64,000 bases of DNA, taken from CADEED01 sp036274075. GTDB lineage: Bacteria > Pseudomonadota > Gammaproteobacteria > Steroidobacterales > Steroidobacteraceae. Location of the stretch: the NCBI GenBank assembly GCA_036274075.1, contig DASUGK010000030.1, forward strand, positions 18,311 to 82,310, in the 5' to 3' direction. The notes beneath the pieces were generated by a model that saw only the letters and a program-made list of their open reading frames with translations, was not told the DNA's origin and ran no database searches. Of the stretch, positions 1 through 9,405 are shown piece after piece. Positions within the stretch are counted from its first letter, which is position 1, and every line of letters begins with the position of its first letter. The translations under genes and the position numbers were made by a program.

Positions 1-841
1 CCTGGCGCTGGTGTTCTTCGCGCACCATGCGATCGGTGTGGGTACCCAGTTTGCGCAGTTCCTCCTCGAGCCACAGCAGTGCCGGCGTCACCCTCGGATC
101 CTGGTCGCGCAGCCGCTGCACCAGCTGCACGGTGAATGCCGGCGTGAGCTTGCCGGAACGGCGTTTCCACGCGGCCAGCGCGCTGGGATCCACCGATTGC
201 CCATTGACGCCCAGCAGGCGGTCGGCGACCGCGTCTGCTTCCTGGCGTGCCAGGCGGCTCGCGACGATGCGCTGGGCCACGCGCCGCAGGTTTTCCACCA
301 GCACGATACGCAAGGTGATGGCCACGGCCCACAACTCGCCGATGGTGAGGGGCTCGACGGTCTGGTAGGCGCGCACGAAGCGCAGCAGGAATTCCGGATC
401 GAAGCGGCTGTCGGTGTGCGCCACGAAGGCCCAGGCGATGCCGAACACGCGCGGGAATCCGGCGAAGGGTCCATCGGCCAGCTTGGGCAACTGGCGGTAG
501 AAACCCGCGGGCAGGTCCTCGCGCACCTCGCGGATCTGTTCCTCGATCACGTGGTAGTTGTCGAGCACCCACTCGGCGGCCGGCGTGATGCTGCGGCCCT
601 CGTCGACGGCGCGGGCGATCGAACGGTACGACGCGAGCAATGACTTTTCGTTGTCGCGCAGGCGCGCGCCCAGCGAGCGGCGGAAGCCGGGCTTGCGCGT
701 GACGCCCTGGGCGGCGGCGAGGCTGCGGGCGTGCTCCTCCAGCCGTTCGATGCTGAAGATCTCTTCGCGCAGGATCTGTTCGTTGTTCCAGCGCGAACCC
801 ACCGATATCCGTTCGAATAGTCCCTTGAGAAATGGGTGCAC
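1..841 (-). CDS. ndvB: Cyclic beta-1,2-glucan synthase-like protein, N-terminal part (runs off left edge)
   Basis: The first 280 residues of a much longer protein are visible; the gene continues past position 1. The translation contains segments such as QLPKLADGPFAGFPRVFGIA and TVEPLTIGELWAVAITLR, typical of the N-terminal region of NdvB-type cyclic beta-1,2-glucan synthases, which are giant inner-membrane enzymes with GT84 and GH94 parts. These make periplasmic or secreted glucans used in osmotic adaptation and surface interactions. I placed the start at a GTG (841-839) because no ATG lies between it and the in-frame stop at 877-875; the ribosome site is weak. It is divergent from the FAD oxidoreductase at 988. 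The catalytic domains lie outside the window, so activity cannot be judged. Confidence 0.75.
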   Translation of the reverse strand, partial: MHPFLKGLFERISVGSRWNNEQILREEIFSIERLEEHARSLAAAQGVTRKPGFRRSLGARLRDNEKSLLASYRSIARAVDEGRSITPAAEWVLDNYHVIEEQIREVREDLPAGFYRQLPKLADGPFAGFPRVFGIAWAFVAHTDSRFDPEFLLRFVRAYQTVEPLTIGELWAVAITLRIVLVENLRRVAQRIVASRLARQEADAVADRLLGVNGQSVDPSALAAWKRRSGKLTPAFTVQLVQRLRDQDPRVTPALLWLEEELRKLGTHTDRMVREEHQRQ

Positions 842-987
842 GCGTCCGCCGGCACTGTCAGTCGGAAAGCGCGATTACGCGAAATAACCTGCCTCCAACG
901 CCATGCCCTCCCGACCCTTCGCGGTGTAGGAAAACACCCACAGGAAAATCACGCCTGTTTCGACATGGGTGGGAGGGCCCGGCGCCT

Positions 988-2280
988 ATGCTGCGGTGGA
1001 TGTGGCCATTCCAGCGCAATCCCTCGCACCGCATCCGCTCGAGTGGTCCGTATTTCCTGCTGCGAAACGGCATCGGCGATGCACGCGAGACACTGCAGGG
1101 CAGCATCGGCTGCGACATCGCCATCATCGGCGCCGGAATCACGGGCGCGCTGGTGGCAGACGCGCTGGTCGCCACCGGCGCCTCGATCGTGATGGTCGAT
1201 GCGCGCGATGCCGCGCAGGGCAGCACCGCGGCGACCACGGCGCTGCTGCAGTACGAGATCGACACGCACCTCGTGGACCTGGCGCGGCTGGCGGGCGCGG
1301 AGCACGCGACGCTGGCCTACCAGGCCTGCGCCGCCAGCATCGGGAAACTGGAGCGCCGCTTCCCGGAACTGTTGAAGCTCTCGAACTACTGCCGGCGCGA
1401 GAGCCTGTACCTGGCGGAGAACGAGTCCGCGCTGCCGCCGCTGCGCGCCGAGCTCGCCGCGCGCGAGGGCATCGGCTTGCACTGCGAATGGATCGACGAA
1501 CGCGAGCTCGAGCGTCGCTTCCGTTGTCACCGGCCCGGCGCCATCCTCTCCGCGCTCGGAGCCGATCTCGACCCGGTGCGTTTCACCCAGGGCCTCGTCG
1601 CCGGCCTCGAGCGCCATGGCGTGCGGCTGTTCGCACGCACGCGCGTGACCGGCATCGCCGGACGCGGCGAGGGACTGCGCCTCACCACTGACAAGGGCGC
1701 CACCATCGACGCCGCACATGTCGTGGTGGCCGCGGGGTACGAGTCGCTGGATTTCCTGCCGCAGCGGGTGGCCGACATCGACAACACCTATGCACTCGTC
1801 ACCGATCCCTTGCCCGATCCGCTGCGCGTGCAGGCCATGCCACTGATCTGGGAAAGCGCGCGGCCATATCTTTACCTGCGTGGCACGCCGGATGGCCGGC
1901 TGGTGGTCGGTGGCGCCGACATTCCCTTCAGGAATCCCGCCGCACGGGACGCCATGCTGCCGCGCCAGTTGCGCCGCCTGGCGAAGGGCTATCAACTCTT
2001 GTTTGGCGAGGAGATCCCCGGCGTGGCATGGGCCTGGGGCGGGAGCTTCGCTTCCACGCGCGACGGCCTGCCCCTGATAGGATGCGTACCCGGCATGCAT
2101 CCGCGACTTCGATTCGCGCTCTGTTTCGGCGGGAATGGCATAACCTTCAGTGCATATGCCGGCGAATTGATCCGGGCCGGCGTGGAAGGCCAGCCACACG
2201 TGCTCGCGGACGTGTTCGGATTCGAGCGAGGATATAATTTTCGCGACGCGGAAAACTTTTCCGCCAGGGCAAGGGACTAA
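988..2280 (+). CDS. FAD-dependent oxidoreductase (DAO family)
   Basis: A 430-residue flavoprotein. The dinucleotide-binding motif DIAIIGAGITGALVA lies about 35 residues in, followed by the acidic end of the second strand (VMVDARD) and a GSTAATTALLQ segment as in D-amino-acid-oxidase-fold enzymes. Near the C-terminus, GGSFASTRDGLPLIG and ALCFGGNGITFS fit the conserved flavin-contacting tail of the family. Substrate is unknown; amine, amino acid or sugar-acid oxidation are all possible. An upstream in-frame extension to 832 has no family similarity, so I chose the ATG at 988, preceded by a GGGAGGG stretch. It begins a run of four plus-strand genes leading into pentose-phosphate enzymes. Confidence 0.8.
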   Translation: MLRWMWPFQRNPSHRIRSSGPYFLLRNGIGDARETLQGSIGCDIAIIGAGITGALVADALVATGASIVMVDARDAAQGSTAATTALLQYEIDTHLVDLARLAGAEHATLAYQACAASIGKLERRFPELLKLSNYCRRESLYLAENESALPPLRAELAAREGIGLHCEWIDERELERRFRCHRPGAILSALGADLDPVRFTQGLVAGLERHGVRLFARTRVTGIAGRGEGLRLTTDKGATIDAAHVVVAAGYESLDFLPQRVADIDNTYALVTDPLPDPLRVQAMPLIWESARPYLYLRGTPDGRLVVGGADIPFRNPAARDAMLPRQLRRLAKGYQLLFGEEIPGVAWAWGGSFASTRDGLPLIGCVPGMHPRLRFALCFGGNGITFSAYAGELIRAGVEGQPHVLADVFGFERGYNFRDAENFSARARD

Positions 2281-2285
2281 CCCCC

Positions 2286-2789
2286 ATGTTCGTGAACGAC
2301 ACCGCGCGGCTGCCCGACTCAGGGCGGGTCTGCATCATGGGCTTCCAGCCCGACCCTGCTGCGCCCAGGACGTTCTACAGCATCACCGTGGTGGCCGCGC
2401 GCGCCGAGGTCGAGCCCATGGCCGAGCCGCGCAATCCGGCCTACGTGCTGGGCGTGGGCTCGATGTTGGAGAGCATCAAGGGCCCGGTGTTCGCGGGCTA
2501 CTTCGCGGCGTCGCGCGAGCGCTTCGACGCGGAGCCCAACTACAAGAGCGGATTGTTCGTGCTGGTGGACGGGGCGGTGTACGGCGTGCGCAAGGAAAAG
2601 ATCAGCACCACGCTGCGCCGTGGCTTCAGCACGCGCCGCTTCACGCTGCTGCGCGACGACCGTCCACAACGCAGCGTGGAGTACTCCTGGCCCTGGTATC
2701 GCGAACCCTTCATGTCAGCCGACGCCGGGCCGGTGCGGTCGCGGGATTTCCTGCGCGAACTTTCGGTGATGGTGCGCGCCTATTCCTGA
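2286..2789 (+). CDS. Conserved hypothetical protein (167 aa)
   Basis: I do not recognise this protein. It starts 5 nt after the FAD oxidoreductase stop, with an AAGGGA ribosome site inside that gene, and ends 10 nt before 6-phosphogluconate dehydrogenase, so it is almost certainly co-transcribed with both. It is soluble, with no signal peptide or membrane segment. It has an aromatic and arginine-rich C-terminal half (RRGFSTRRFTLLRDD, EYSWPWYREPF) and no cysteine-based metal site. An internal ATG at 2337 could be an alternative start. The tight spacing suggests a role linked to the flanking redox enzymes, but nothing in the sequence shows it. Confidence 0.7.
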   Translation: MFVNDTARLPDSGRVCIMGFQPDPAAPRTFYSITVVAARAEVEPMAEPRNPAYVLGVGSMLESIKGPVFAGYFAASRERFDAEPNYKSGLFVLVDGAVYGVRKEKISTTLRRGFSTRRFTLLRDDRPQRSVEYSWPWYREPFMSADAGPVRSRDFLRELSVMVRAYS

Positions 2790-2799
2790 GGAGAACGCG

Positions 2800-3813
2800 A
2801 TGCAGGCGCTGGGAATGATCGGACTAGGGCGCATGGGCGCCAACATGGTGCGCCGTCTGGCGCGCCACGGCATTGCCTGCGTGGCGTTCGACCGCAAACC
2901 CGAGGCCGCGGATGCGCTGGTGGCACCCGGCATCACCGCGGCGCATACGCTGCAGGACCTGGTGAAGGCCCTGGAGCCGCCGCGCGCCCTCTGGATCATG
3001 GTGCCGGCCGCCGTGGTCGACAGCGTGCTCGAGCAGCTGGTGCCCTTGTTAGGCGCGGGCGACACGGTCATCGACGGCGGCAACTCCTTCTACCGCGACG
3101 ACATCCGGCGCGGCGAGGAGCTGGGCCGCCGTGGCATCTACTACCTCGATGTCGGCACCAGCGGCGGCATCGCCGGCTTCGAGCGCGGCTATTGCCTGAT
3201 GATCGGCGGCCAGGCGGAATCTGTGCGCCGCCTCGACGCCATCTTCGCGGCACTGGCGCCCGGGCCGGACGCCAACGATCGCGAGCGCGCCGGCATGAAC
3301 GGACAAACGGCGCCGCGGGGTTACCTGCATTGCGGGCCGCATGGCGCCGGGCATTTCGTGAAGATGATCCACAATGGCATCGAGTACGGCGTCATGGCGG
3401 CCTACGCCGAGGGACTCAACATCCTGCGCCATGCCGGCATCGGCAAGGCCGAGCACGAGGCTGACGCCGAGACGGCGCCGCTCGCCGCCGCGCCGTTCTA
3501 CCAATACGAATTCGACCTGCCGCAGATCACCGAGGTGTGGCGGCATGGCAGCGTGATTTCCTCGTGGCTGCTGGATCTGACGGCGCGCGCGCTGCGCGAA
3601 GACGCCGACCTGGACCACTTCACCGGGCGCGTCTCGGATTCGGGCGAGGGCCGCTGGACGCTGGCCGCCGCCATCGACGAGGGCGTGCCCGCCCCGGTGA
3701 TCAGCGCGGCGTTGTTCAGCCGCTTCCAGTCACGCGGCAACGCCGGTTACGCCGATCGTATACTGTCGGCCATGCGCAAGCAGTTCGGAGGACACGAAGA
3801 AGGGAAGAGCTGA
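2800..3813 (+). CDS. gnd: 6-phosphogluconate dehydrogenase, decarboxylating (short form)
   Basis: Oxidatively decarboxylates 6-phosphogluconate to ribulose 5-phosphate. At 337 residues it matches the short, often NAD-preferring GntZ/YqeC class rather than the roughly 470-residue NADP enzyme. Visible motifs are MIGLGRMGANM (Rossmann loop), DGGNSFYRDD, DVGTSGGIAGFERG (substrate loop) and GPHGAGHFVKMIHNGIEYG, which holds the catalytic lysine and the signature asparagine. A strong GAGGAGA site precedes the ATG. Transaldolase follows 52 nt downstream, so oxidative and non-oxidative pentose-phosphate steps are encoded together. Confidence 0.92.
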   Translation: MQALGMIGLGRMGANMVRRLARHGIACVAFDRKPEAADALVAPGITAAHTLQDLVKALEPPRALWIMVPAAVVDSVLEQLVPLLGAGDTVIDGGNSFYRDDIRRGEELGRRGIYYLDVGTSGGIAGFERGYCLMIGGQAESVRRLDAIFAALAPGPDANDRERAGMNGQTAPRGYLHCGPHGAGHFVKMIHNGIEYGVMAAYAEGLNILRHAGIGKAEHEADAETAPLAAAPFYQYEFDLPQITEVWRHGSVISSWLLDLTARALREDADLDHFTGRVSDSGEGRWTLAAAIDEGVPAPVISAALFSRFQSRGNAGYADRILSAMRKQFGGHEEGKS

Positions 3814-3865
3814 CAGCTTTCTCCCGGTCTTCGGCGCAGGCTTCCGCGACGGCAAAGGAGGCTGC

Positions 3866-4960
3866 ATGAATACACTGCAACACCTGCGGAAGCTCGGCCA
3901 GAGCCTGTGGCTGGATTCCATTTCGCGCGAGATGCTCGACGATGGGCGGCTGGCACGTTACGTGCGCGAGCTCGACATCACCGGGCTCACCTCCAACCCG
4001 ACCATCTTCGACGAGGCCATCGCCAGCGGCGCCTACGACGCCGACATCGCGCGCAAGAGCGGCGAAGGCAAGTCGGGCGAGGAACTGTTCACGGAGCTCG
4101 CGCTGGAGGACCTGCGGCGCGCGGCGGAACTGTTCCGTCCCGCCTTCGAGCGCAGCGCGGGCGTCGATGGCTGGGTGTCGATGGAACTCTCGCCGCTGAT
4201 CGCAGGGGACGCGGCGGCCAGCGTGAGCGCGGCGGCGCGCATCCATCGCACCGCGCAGACACCGAACCTTTTCGTGAAGATTCCCGGCACGCCGCAGGGC
4301 GTGTCCGCCATCGAGCAATCGATTTTCGATGGCGTGCCGATCAACGTGACGCTGCTGTTCTCGCCCGAACAGTACCTGGCTTCGGCGAATGCCTACCTGC
4401 GTGGCATCGAGCGGCGCATCGAGGCGGGCCGTTCACCCGACGTGGCCTCGGTGGCGTCGCTGTTCGTGAGCCGCTGGGACAAGGCCGTCGCGGAGCAGGT
4501 GCCGGCGCCGCTGCACAACCGCCTGGGCATCGCCATCGCGTTGCGCACCTACGTGGCGTACCTCGAGTTGTACCAGTCGCCGCGCTGGCAGAAGCTGGCC
4601 TCGGCCGGCGCACGTCCGCAACGCATGTTGTGGGCCAGCACGGGCACCAAGGATCCGAAGGCACCCGCGTCGCTGTATGCCGAAGCGTTCGCGGCGCCCG
4701 ACACCATCGACACGCTGCCGGAGAAGACACTGCTGGCGCTCGCGAAGCTGGATCACCTGCCGCCACCGATGCCGACCGATGGCGCGGACTCGCTGCACAC
4801 GCTGGCCGAATTCCACGCCGCCGGCGTGGACGTCGACGCGCTCGCCACGCGGCTGCAGCGCGAGGGCGCCGAGGCCTTCGTGAAATCCTGGCGAAGCCTC
4901 ATGCAGCGCATCTCCGAGCGCGGCGGTTCGTCGAGCGTGGCGCGGCGTGGCACTGGCTGA
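3866..4960 (+). CDS. tal: Transaldolase
   Basis: Transfers dihydroxyacetone units between sugar phosphates in the non-oxidative pentose-phosphate pathway. TGLTSNPTIFDEAI near residue 35 and FVKIPGTPQGVSAIEQ near residue 135, with the Schiff-base lysine, are transaldolase signatures. The 364-residue length fits the longer single-domain bacterial class rather than the 317-residue TalB. AAAGGAGG lies just upstream of the ATG. It follows 6-phosphogluconate dehydrogenase. In related operons a fused or adjacent glucose-6-phosphate isomerase often follows, but here the next gene is on the other strand and converges. Confidence 0.92.
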   Translation: MNTLQHLRKLGQSLWLDSISREMLDDGRLARYVRELDITGLTSNPTIFDEAIASGAYDADIARKSGEGKSGEELFTELALEDLRRAAELFRPAFERSAGVDGWVSMELSPLIAGDAAASVSAAARIHRTAQTPNLFVKIPGTPQGVSAIEQSIFDGVPINVTLLFSPEQYLASANAYLRGIERRIEAGRSPDVASVASLFVSRWDKAVAEQVPAPLHNRLGIAIALRTYVAYLELYQSPRWQKLASAGARPQRMLWASTGTKDPKAPASLYAEAFAAPDTIDTLPEKTLLALAKLDHLPPPMPTDGADSLHTLAEFHAAGVDVDALATRLQREGAEAFVKSWRSLMQRISERGGSSSVARRGTG

Positions 4961-4990
4961 GTGCGCGATCAGCCGAACGGCCAGGGCACG

Positions 4991-7198
4991 TCAGGGCTGG
5001 ATGGCCCGGTAATCATCGAATTCGGCAGCGGTGCGGAATGTCACGATGCCGGTCTGCCCGAATACATGAGTCGTATCGCTGGCCTCGAGCCACAGGGTGC
5101 CATTGACGTAGGCGCGCAATTGCGAGCCCACCGCTTCCAGCCGCAACCGGTACCAACGTCCCAGTACCACCGGCAGCGCCACCGATCGCAGGACGGTGAC
5201 CTGGCCATCGGTCACCTTGCGCAGCGAAAGCATGTTGCTGCTGCGCAGTGAGAAATAGTAGTAGTTGGTCGCGTTGGAATAACGCGCGATCGCGCCGAAC
5301 CAGCGATCGCCGCTGCCGCCGGCGAAAGTGGTGGCGCGCGCGCGGACATCGACGGACTGGTCGTCCGTGACGACTCCGACCGTCGCGCGCGCATCACCGG
5401 CCACCGAGGATTGTACGTACCTGAGTGTGTTCGGCAGATCGGAAACGGTGGTGACCCACTGGCCGGAGCCGGTGCGGGTCCAGACATCGGTGGTGGCCTG
5501 GATACCGTACTGGTTTCCGACAAACATTGACGTGGCCGGAGTCGGGCTGACGACTACATTGTCGAAGTTGGCGGCGGCGCGAAAGGTCAGCAGGGCAGCG
5601 CGCCCGCTCGGAATTGCCGCGTCGTCGGCGTCCAGCATCGGGACGCCATTGACGTAGACGCGCTGCCGCTTGCCCACCGATTCCAGGCGCACGCGGTAAG
5701 TGCGGTTGATGCTCACGTCGAGTGGCGCCGAAGCGATGGTCGAAAATACGCCATTGACGATCTTCTTGAGCGCGACGCTGCCGGAGCTGCGAAGCGTCAC
5801 GTAATAGAAATTGTTTGCGTCACGGTAATGCGCGGCGAGACCTGCCCACCGATCATTGCCATTGAAAGCCGTCGGGCGAATGTCGGCCTGGATGGCCTGG
5901 TGGGTCCAGTTCGATGCCGTGAGTACGGCGGTGTGCGTCGCGGCGGAGGCGGTCTCGGCCTGTCGCAGCACGCGACTGGCGCCGCTCTGCACGATACTGA
6001 ACTGGCTGCCGGAACTGAGCGTCCAACCCGTCGGCGTCGAGCCCGGGAAGGTCTCCTGCACGCGCGCGGGCTGCCTGAGGCTCTCGGGAAGCTCGAAGTA
6101 GCAGGCCTCGCCATCGCCACAACGCGCGATCACGTTGCGTCCACTGATCGCAAAATCGCCGAGCGATGCGCCGTTGCTGGCGACCAGCGTGGCCACGTGG
6201 TCGTAAAATCCATTGGTGGCCTTGGCGAACACATTGATCACTCCCGCATCGCGATCGAAATTGGAATTCTGCTGCGCGATGAACAGGTCGCCCTTGTGCA
6301 TCGCGAAGGTGCGGCCGCCTCCCTGGTGGCTGGTGAGGGGCCGGAGACGATCCACCTTCGGCCAGTCGCCGGCAATCTGCCGGCGGAACACATGTGTGCC
6401 GGTCAAGTCGTTGCCGCTGATGAAGATTTCGTCACCGCGCATCTCGACGTCCTGCTCGAACGGAGTTGCGCCGGTGCTGCTGATGCCGGCTTCGTTGGCC
6501 CAACCGGTGCTGCCGCCGAAGTTCAGGAAGATGGCCACATTCGGAGTCGGCCGCATGGGGGGCTCGTCGGAATACGGGCTGTACACCACGGCGCGACTAC
6601 CGGAGAGATCCACATCGCGGCCATAGAATTCATCGTCACCAAAGCGGAATTCACCCGGCATGCGCGCCGTCACTCCCCAGACGCCGGTCGAGGAATTCTT
6701 TTCGATGAGCGTTCCCTGGAACGTACCGCTGGTGCCGCCGTAGAACACGCGTCCGCCATCGACTGCAACCCGCCCGCCGGGTTCATCGCCCGCGGTGTAA
6801 GTCGACTGGGCCAGTACCCAGTCGCCGTTGACTTTCTCGGCGATCGGCAGCCCGCCGATCGCGAAGGCCGCGACGCCACCCTTCATCGCCACGCCGTATG
6901 GCCAGGGGAGGCCGCCCGACTGCGCCATCACGCGCACCGGAGTCCACACCCCGCTCACCTTGCGGAACAGGTACACGACGGTCTGGACCGTGTCGTCAAA
7001 GGGATCCTCCGGGTCGCCGTCTATGAAATGGCGCCCGGTGATGAACGCCTCGTCGCCATCCATCGCGACCGCCCCGGCAAAAGTCTCGAAGGCCGGATTG
7101 GGATTCGCGATGCGCGATTTCTCCTCGACCTGCAGCGGGCGCGACTGGGCGGCGCCAACGATGCAACAGGCAACCAGCAATGCGACCAGCGTTTTCAT
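4991..7198 (-). CDS. Secreted protein with beta-propeller-like N-half and two tandem lectin-like domains
   Basis: A 735-residue exported protein. MKTLVALLVACCIVGAAQS is a Sec signal peptide; I chose this ATG (7198) over an upstream codon because of it and a GGGGAG site. Residues about 25-380 contain repeated units with AMDGDEAFITG, AVDGGRVFYGG and AMHKGDLFIAQ, resembling FG-GAP/WD-like blades. Residues about 390-560 and 570-735 are two copies of a concanavalin-like jelly-roll domain, each with RWxGxxAxYxxxxNxYYxxLRSS followed by a YRxRLExVG...YVNG stretch, as in DUF1080/LamG-type glycan-binding modules. No catalytic domain is evident. It may bind surface or environmental polysaccharide. Confidence 0.75.
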   Translation of the reverse strand: MKTLVALLVACCIVGAAQSRPLQVEEKSRIANPNPAFETFAGAVAMDGDEAFITGRHFIDGDPEDPFDDTVQTVVYLFRKVSGVWTPVRVMAQSGGLPWPYGVAMKGGVAAFAIGGLPIAEKVNGDWVLAQSTYTAGDEPGGRVAVDGGRVFYGGTSGTFQGTLIEKNSSTGVWGVTARMPGEFRFGDDEFYGRDVDLSGSRAVVYSPYSDEPPMRPTPNVAIFLNFGGSTGWANEAGISSTGATPFEQDVEMRGDEIFISGNDLTGTHVFRRQIAGDWPKVDRLRPLTSHQGGGRTFAMHKGDLFIAQQNSNFDRDAGVINVFAKATNGFYDHVATLVASNGASLGDFAISGRNVIARCGDGEACYFELPESLRQPARVQETFPGSTPTGWTLSSGSQFSIVQSGASRVLRQAETASAATHTAVLTASNWTHQAIQADIRPTAFNGNDRWAGLAAHYRDANNFYYVTLRSSGSVALKKIVNGVFSTIASAPLDVSINRTYRVRLESVGKRQRVYVNGVPMLDADDAAIPSGRAALLTFRAAANFDNVVVSPTPATSMFVGNQYGIQATTDVWTRTGSGQWVTTVSDLPNTLRYVQSSVAGDARATVGVVTDDQSVDVRARATTFAGGSGDRWFGAIARYSNATNYYYFSLRSSNMLSLRKVTDGQVTVLRSVALPVVLGRWYRLRLEAVGSQLRAYVNGTLWLEASDTTHVFGQTGIVTFRTAAEFDDYRAIQP

Positions 7199-7375
7199 GA
7201 GACCGGCTCCCCAGGGGGTTCTTTGCACTGTTTGGTTGCAAGCCCTGCGCCAGCGCGGGATTCAGGCAATCCCGGTCACTGACTGGCGATCGGAACTGAA
7301 AATACTCGCTGCCAGCGGAAGGAATTACCGCGCGAAAGATAAAGAGTTACACGCGTGGCCACGAGCCGGGCGATA

Positions 7376-7657
7376 TCAGTCGACAGGCCAACTCATTTCC
7401 TTTGGCAACTCTTCGACGGGCGGAGGCGATGCAGCCGGCCGCGCATCCACGCCGCGCCACCATGTCTGGATGGGCAGATCGTGTGCGGGCTCGACCGCCT
7501 CGCCGAGCCGGGGCGGCAGCAGCCGCGCGCCGGTTTTCGGCGCCAGGCGCAGCAGTGTTTCGATGGGATCGTCCCAGGCGTGCAGTGCGAGGTTGAACGT
7601 ACCCCAGTGGATGGGCAGCAAGCCGGAATGCCCGGGAGTCTGGCGGCTTCATGCAAC
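7376..7657 (-). pseudogene. Remnant of an MBL-fold metallohydrolase (C-terminal fragment)
   Basis: About 80 residues beginning near LLPIHWGTFNLALHAWDDP match the C-terminal end of the UlaG/NAPE-PLD-like metallo-beta-lactamase-fold hydrolases, where this histidine-tryptophan motif follows the last metal ligand. No start codon or N-terminal HxHxDH domain is present. In-frame reading upstream meets a stop at 7651-7649. The segment HEAARLPG, which fits just before the motif, lies in another frame, suggesting a frameshift as well. Only 15 nt separate the fragment from the stop of the transporter upstream, so about two-thirds of the gene was deleted. Confidence 0.6.
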
Positions 7658-7672
7658 GCGCACCAGAGGCGG

Positions 7673-8584
7673 CTATTGGGACGCTCGAGCGCGCCCGGTT
7701 TTCATCTGGCTCAGGGCAACGCCAGCAAGAATGAGGGTACCGGCGATCGCCATCGTCACCGTGAGCGCCTCGCCCAGCAGCAGCCACCCCCATAGCACCC
7801 CAAACACCGGAATGATGTACGTGACCGTGGCGGCACGCGGCGCACCGATGCGATGGATGAGGCGGTAGTAAAGAACGTACGCGAGGCCTGTGCAAACCAC
7901 GCCAAGCAGCACCGCGCTGCCCCACGAGACGAGCGGAATCGGATGGTGTGGCCAGGTCAGGATGGCCAGCGGTGAGACGAGGATGCTCGCGCAGATCGAA
8001 GTGGCCGAAGCGACGGCGCTCGCCGGAACTCCGGCCAGATAGCGCTTCAACAGGTTGCCGCCGAATCCGTAGCAGAGCGCGGCCATCGCGCCCGCGAGCG
8101 CGGCGGGCCAGACAATTTCACCACCGCCCGCGCGGCCGCTCGAGAGCACGACCACTCCGATGAAGCCGAGCAGCAGGCCGAATGCGCGTCGCCGGCCGAT
8201 CTGCTCGCCGAAGAACAGGAAGGCGACGAGCGCCGTGAAAGGCCCGGCCATCGCGTTGGTGATGGCACCGATGGCCGCTGGCGCGCGCTCCGCGCCCCAC
8301 GCGAAAAGCGCGAACGGAATGGCGGAGTTGATCGCCCCGATCGCGGCGAGCCGCAGCCACAGTGCCCCCGTGAACTGCTTGCGTGCGGCCCAGAGGAACG
8401 GCACCAGGACGAGAGCGCCGAGTGCGAGGCGCATCTCGACGAGCGGCAGCGCCCCGAAATCCGGCGCGGATACGCGCTGGAACAGGAACGATGCGCCCCA
8501 GATGGCACCGAGCAGAACGAGCTCGGTAGGTGTGACCCAGGAGGCAACGGCGGTGGTGGAGGAGAGCGGGCGGGTGGTCGACAT
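7673..8584 (-). CDS. DMT-superfamily (EamA) transporter
   Basis: A 303-residue inner-membrane protein with about ten hydrophobic segments in two repeated EamA halves. Typical features include GAIWGASFLFQRVS near the start and TYIIPVFGVLWGWLLLGE in the second half. Drug/metabolite exporters of this type move amino acids, purines or other metabolites outward by proton antiport, but the substrate cannot be read from sequence. It is followed after 15 nt by the metallohydrolase remnant. Its upstream neighbour is the pirin pair, about 120 nt away on the same strand. Confidence 0.85.
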   Translation of the reverse strand: MSTTRPLSSTTAVASWVTPTELVLLGAIWGASFLFQRVSAPDFGALPLVEMRLALGALVLVPFLWAARKQFTGALWLRLAAIGAINSAIPFALFAWGAERAPAAIGAITNAMAGPFTALVAFLFFGEQIGRRRAFGLLLGFIGVVVLSSGRAGGGEIVWPAALAGAMAALCYGFGGNLLKRYLAGVPASAVASATSICASILVSPLAILTWPHHPIPLVSWGSAVLLGVVCTGLAYVLYYRLIHRIGAPRAATVTYIIPVFGVLWGWLLLGEALTVTMAIAGTLILAGVALSQMKTGRARASQ

Positions 8585-8703
8585 AGGCGCAACATCCTAC
8601 GGGTCCGAAACTTCATCTGCGCGACAACTTCAACCCGCTGCGCGTGAAGCAAGTGCCAGTGATCCCAGGCCCCGGCGAAGGCCGCGCGCATCCACCGTTA
8701 GGG

Positions 8704-9401
<698 letters not shown>

Positions 9402-9405
<4 letters not shown>

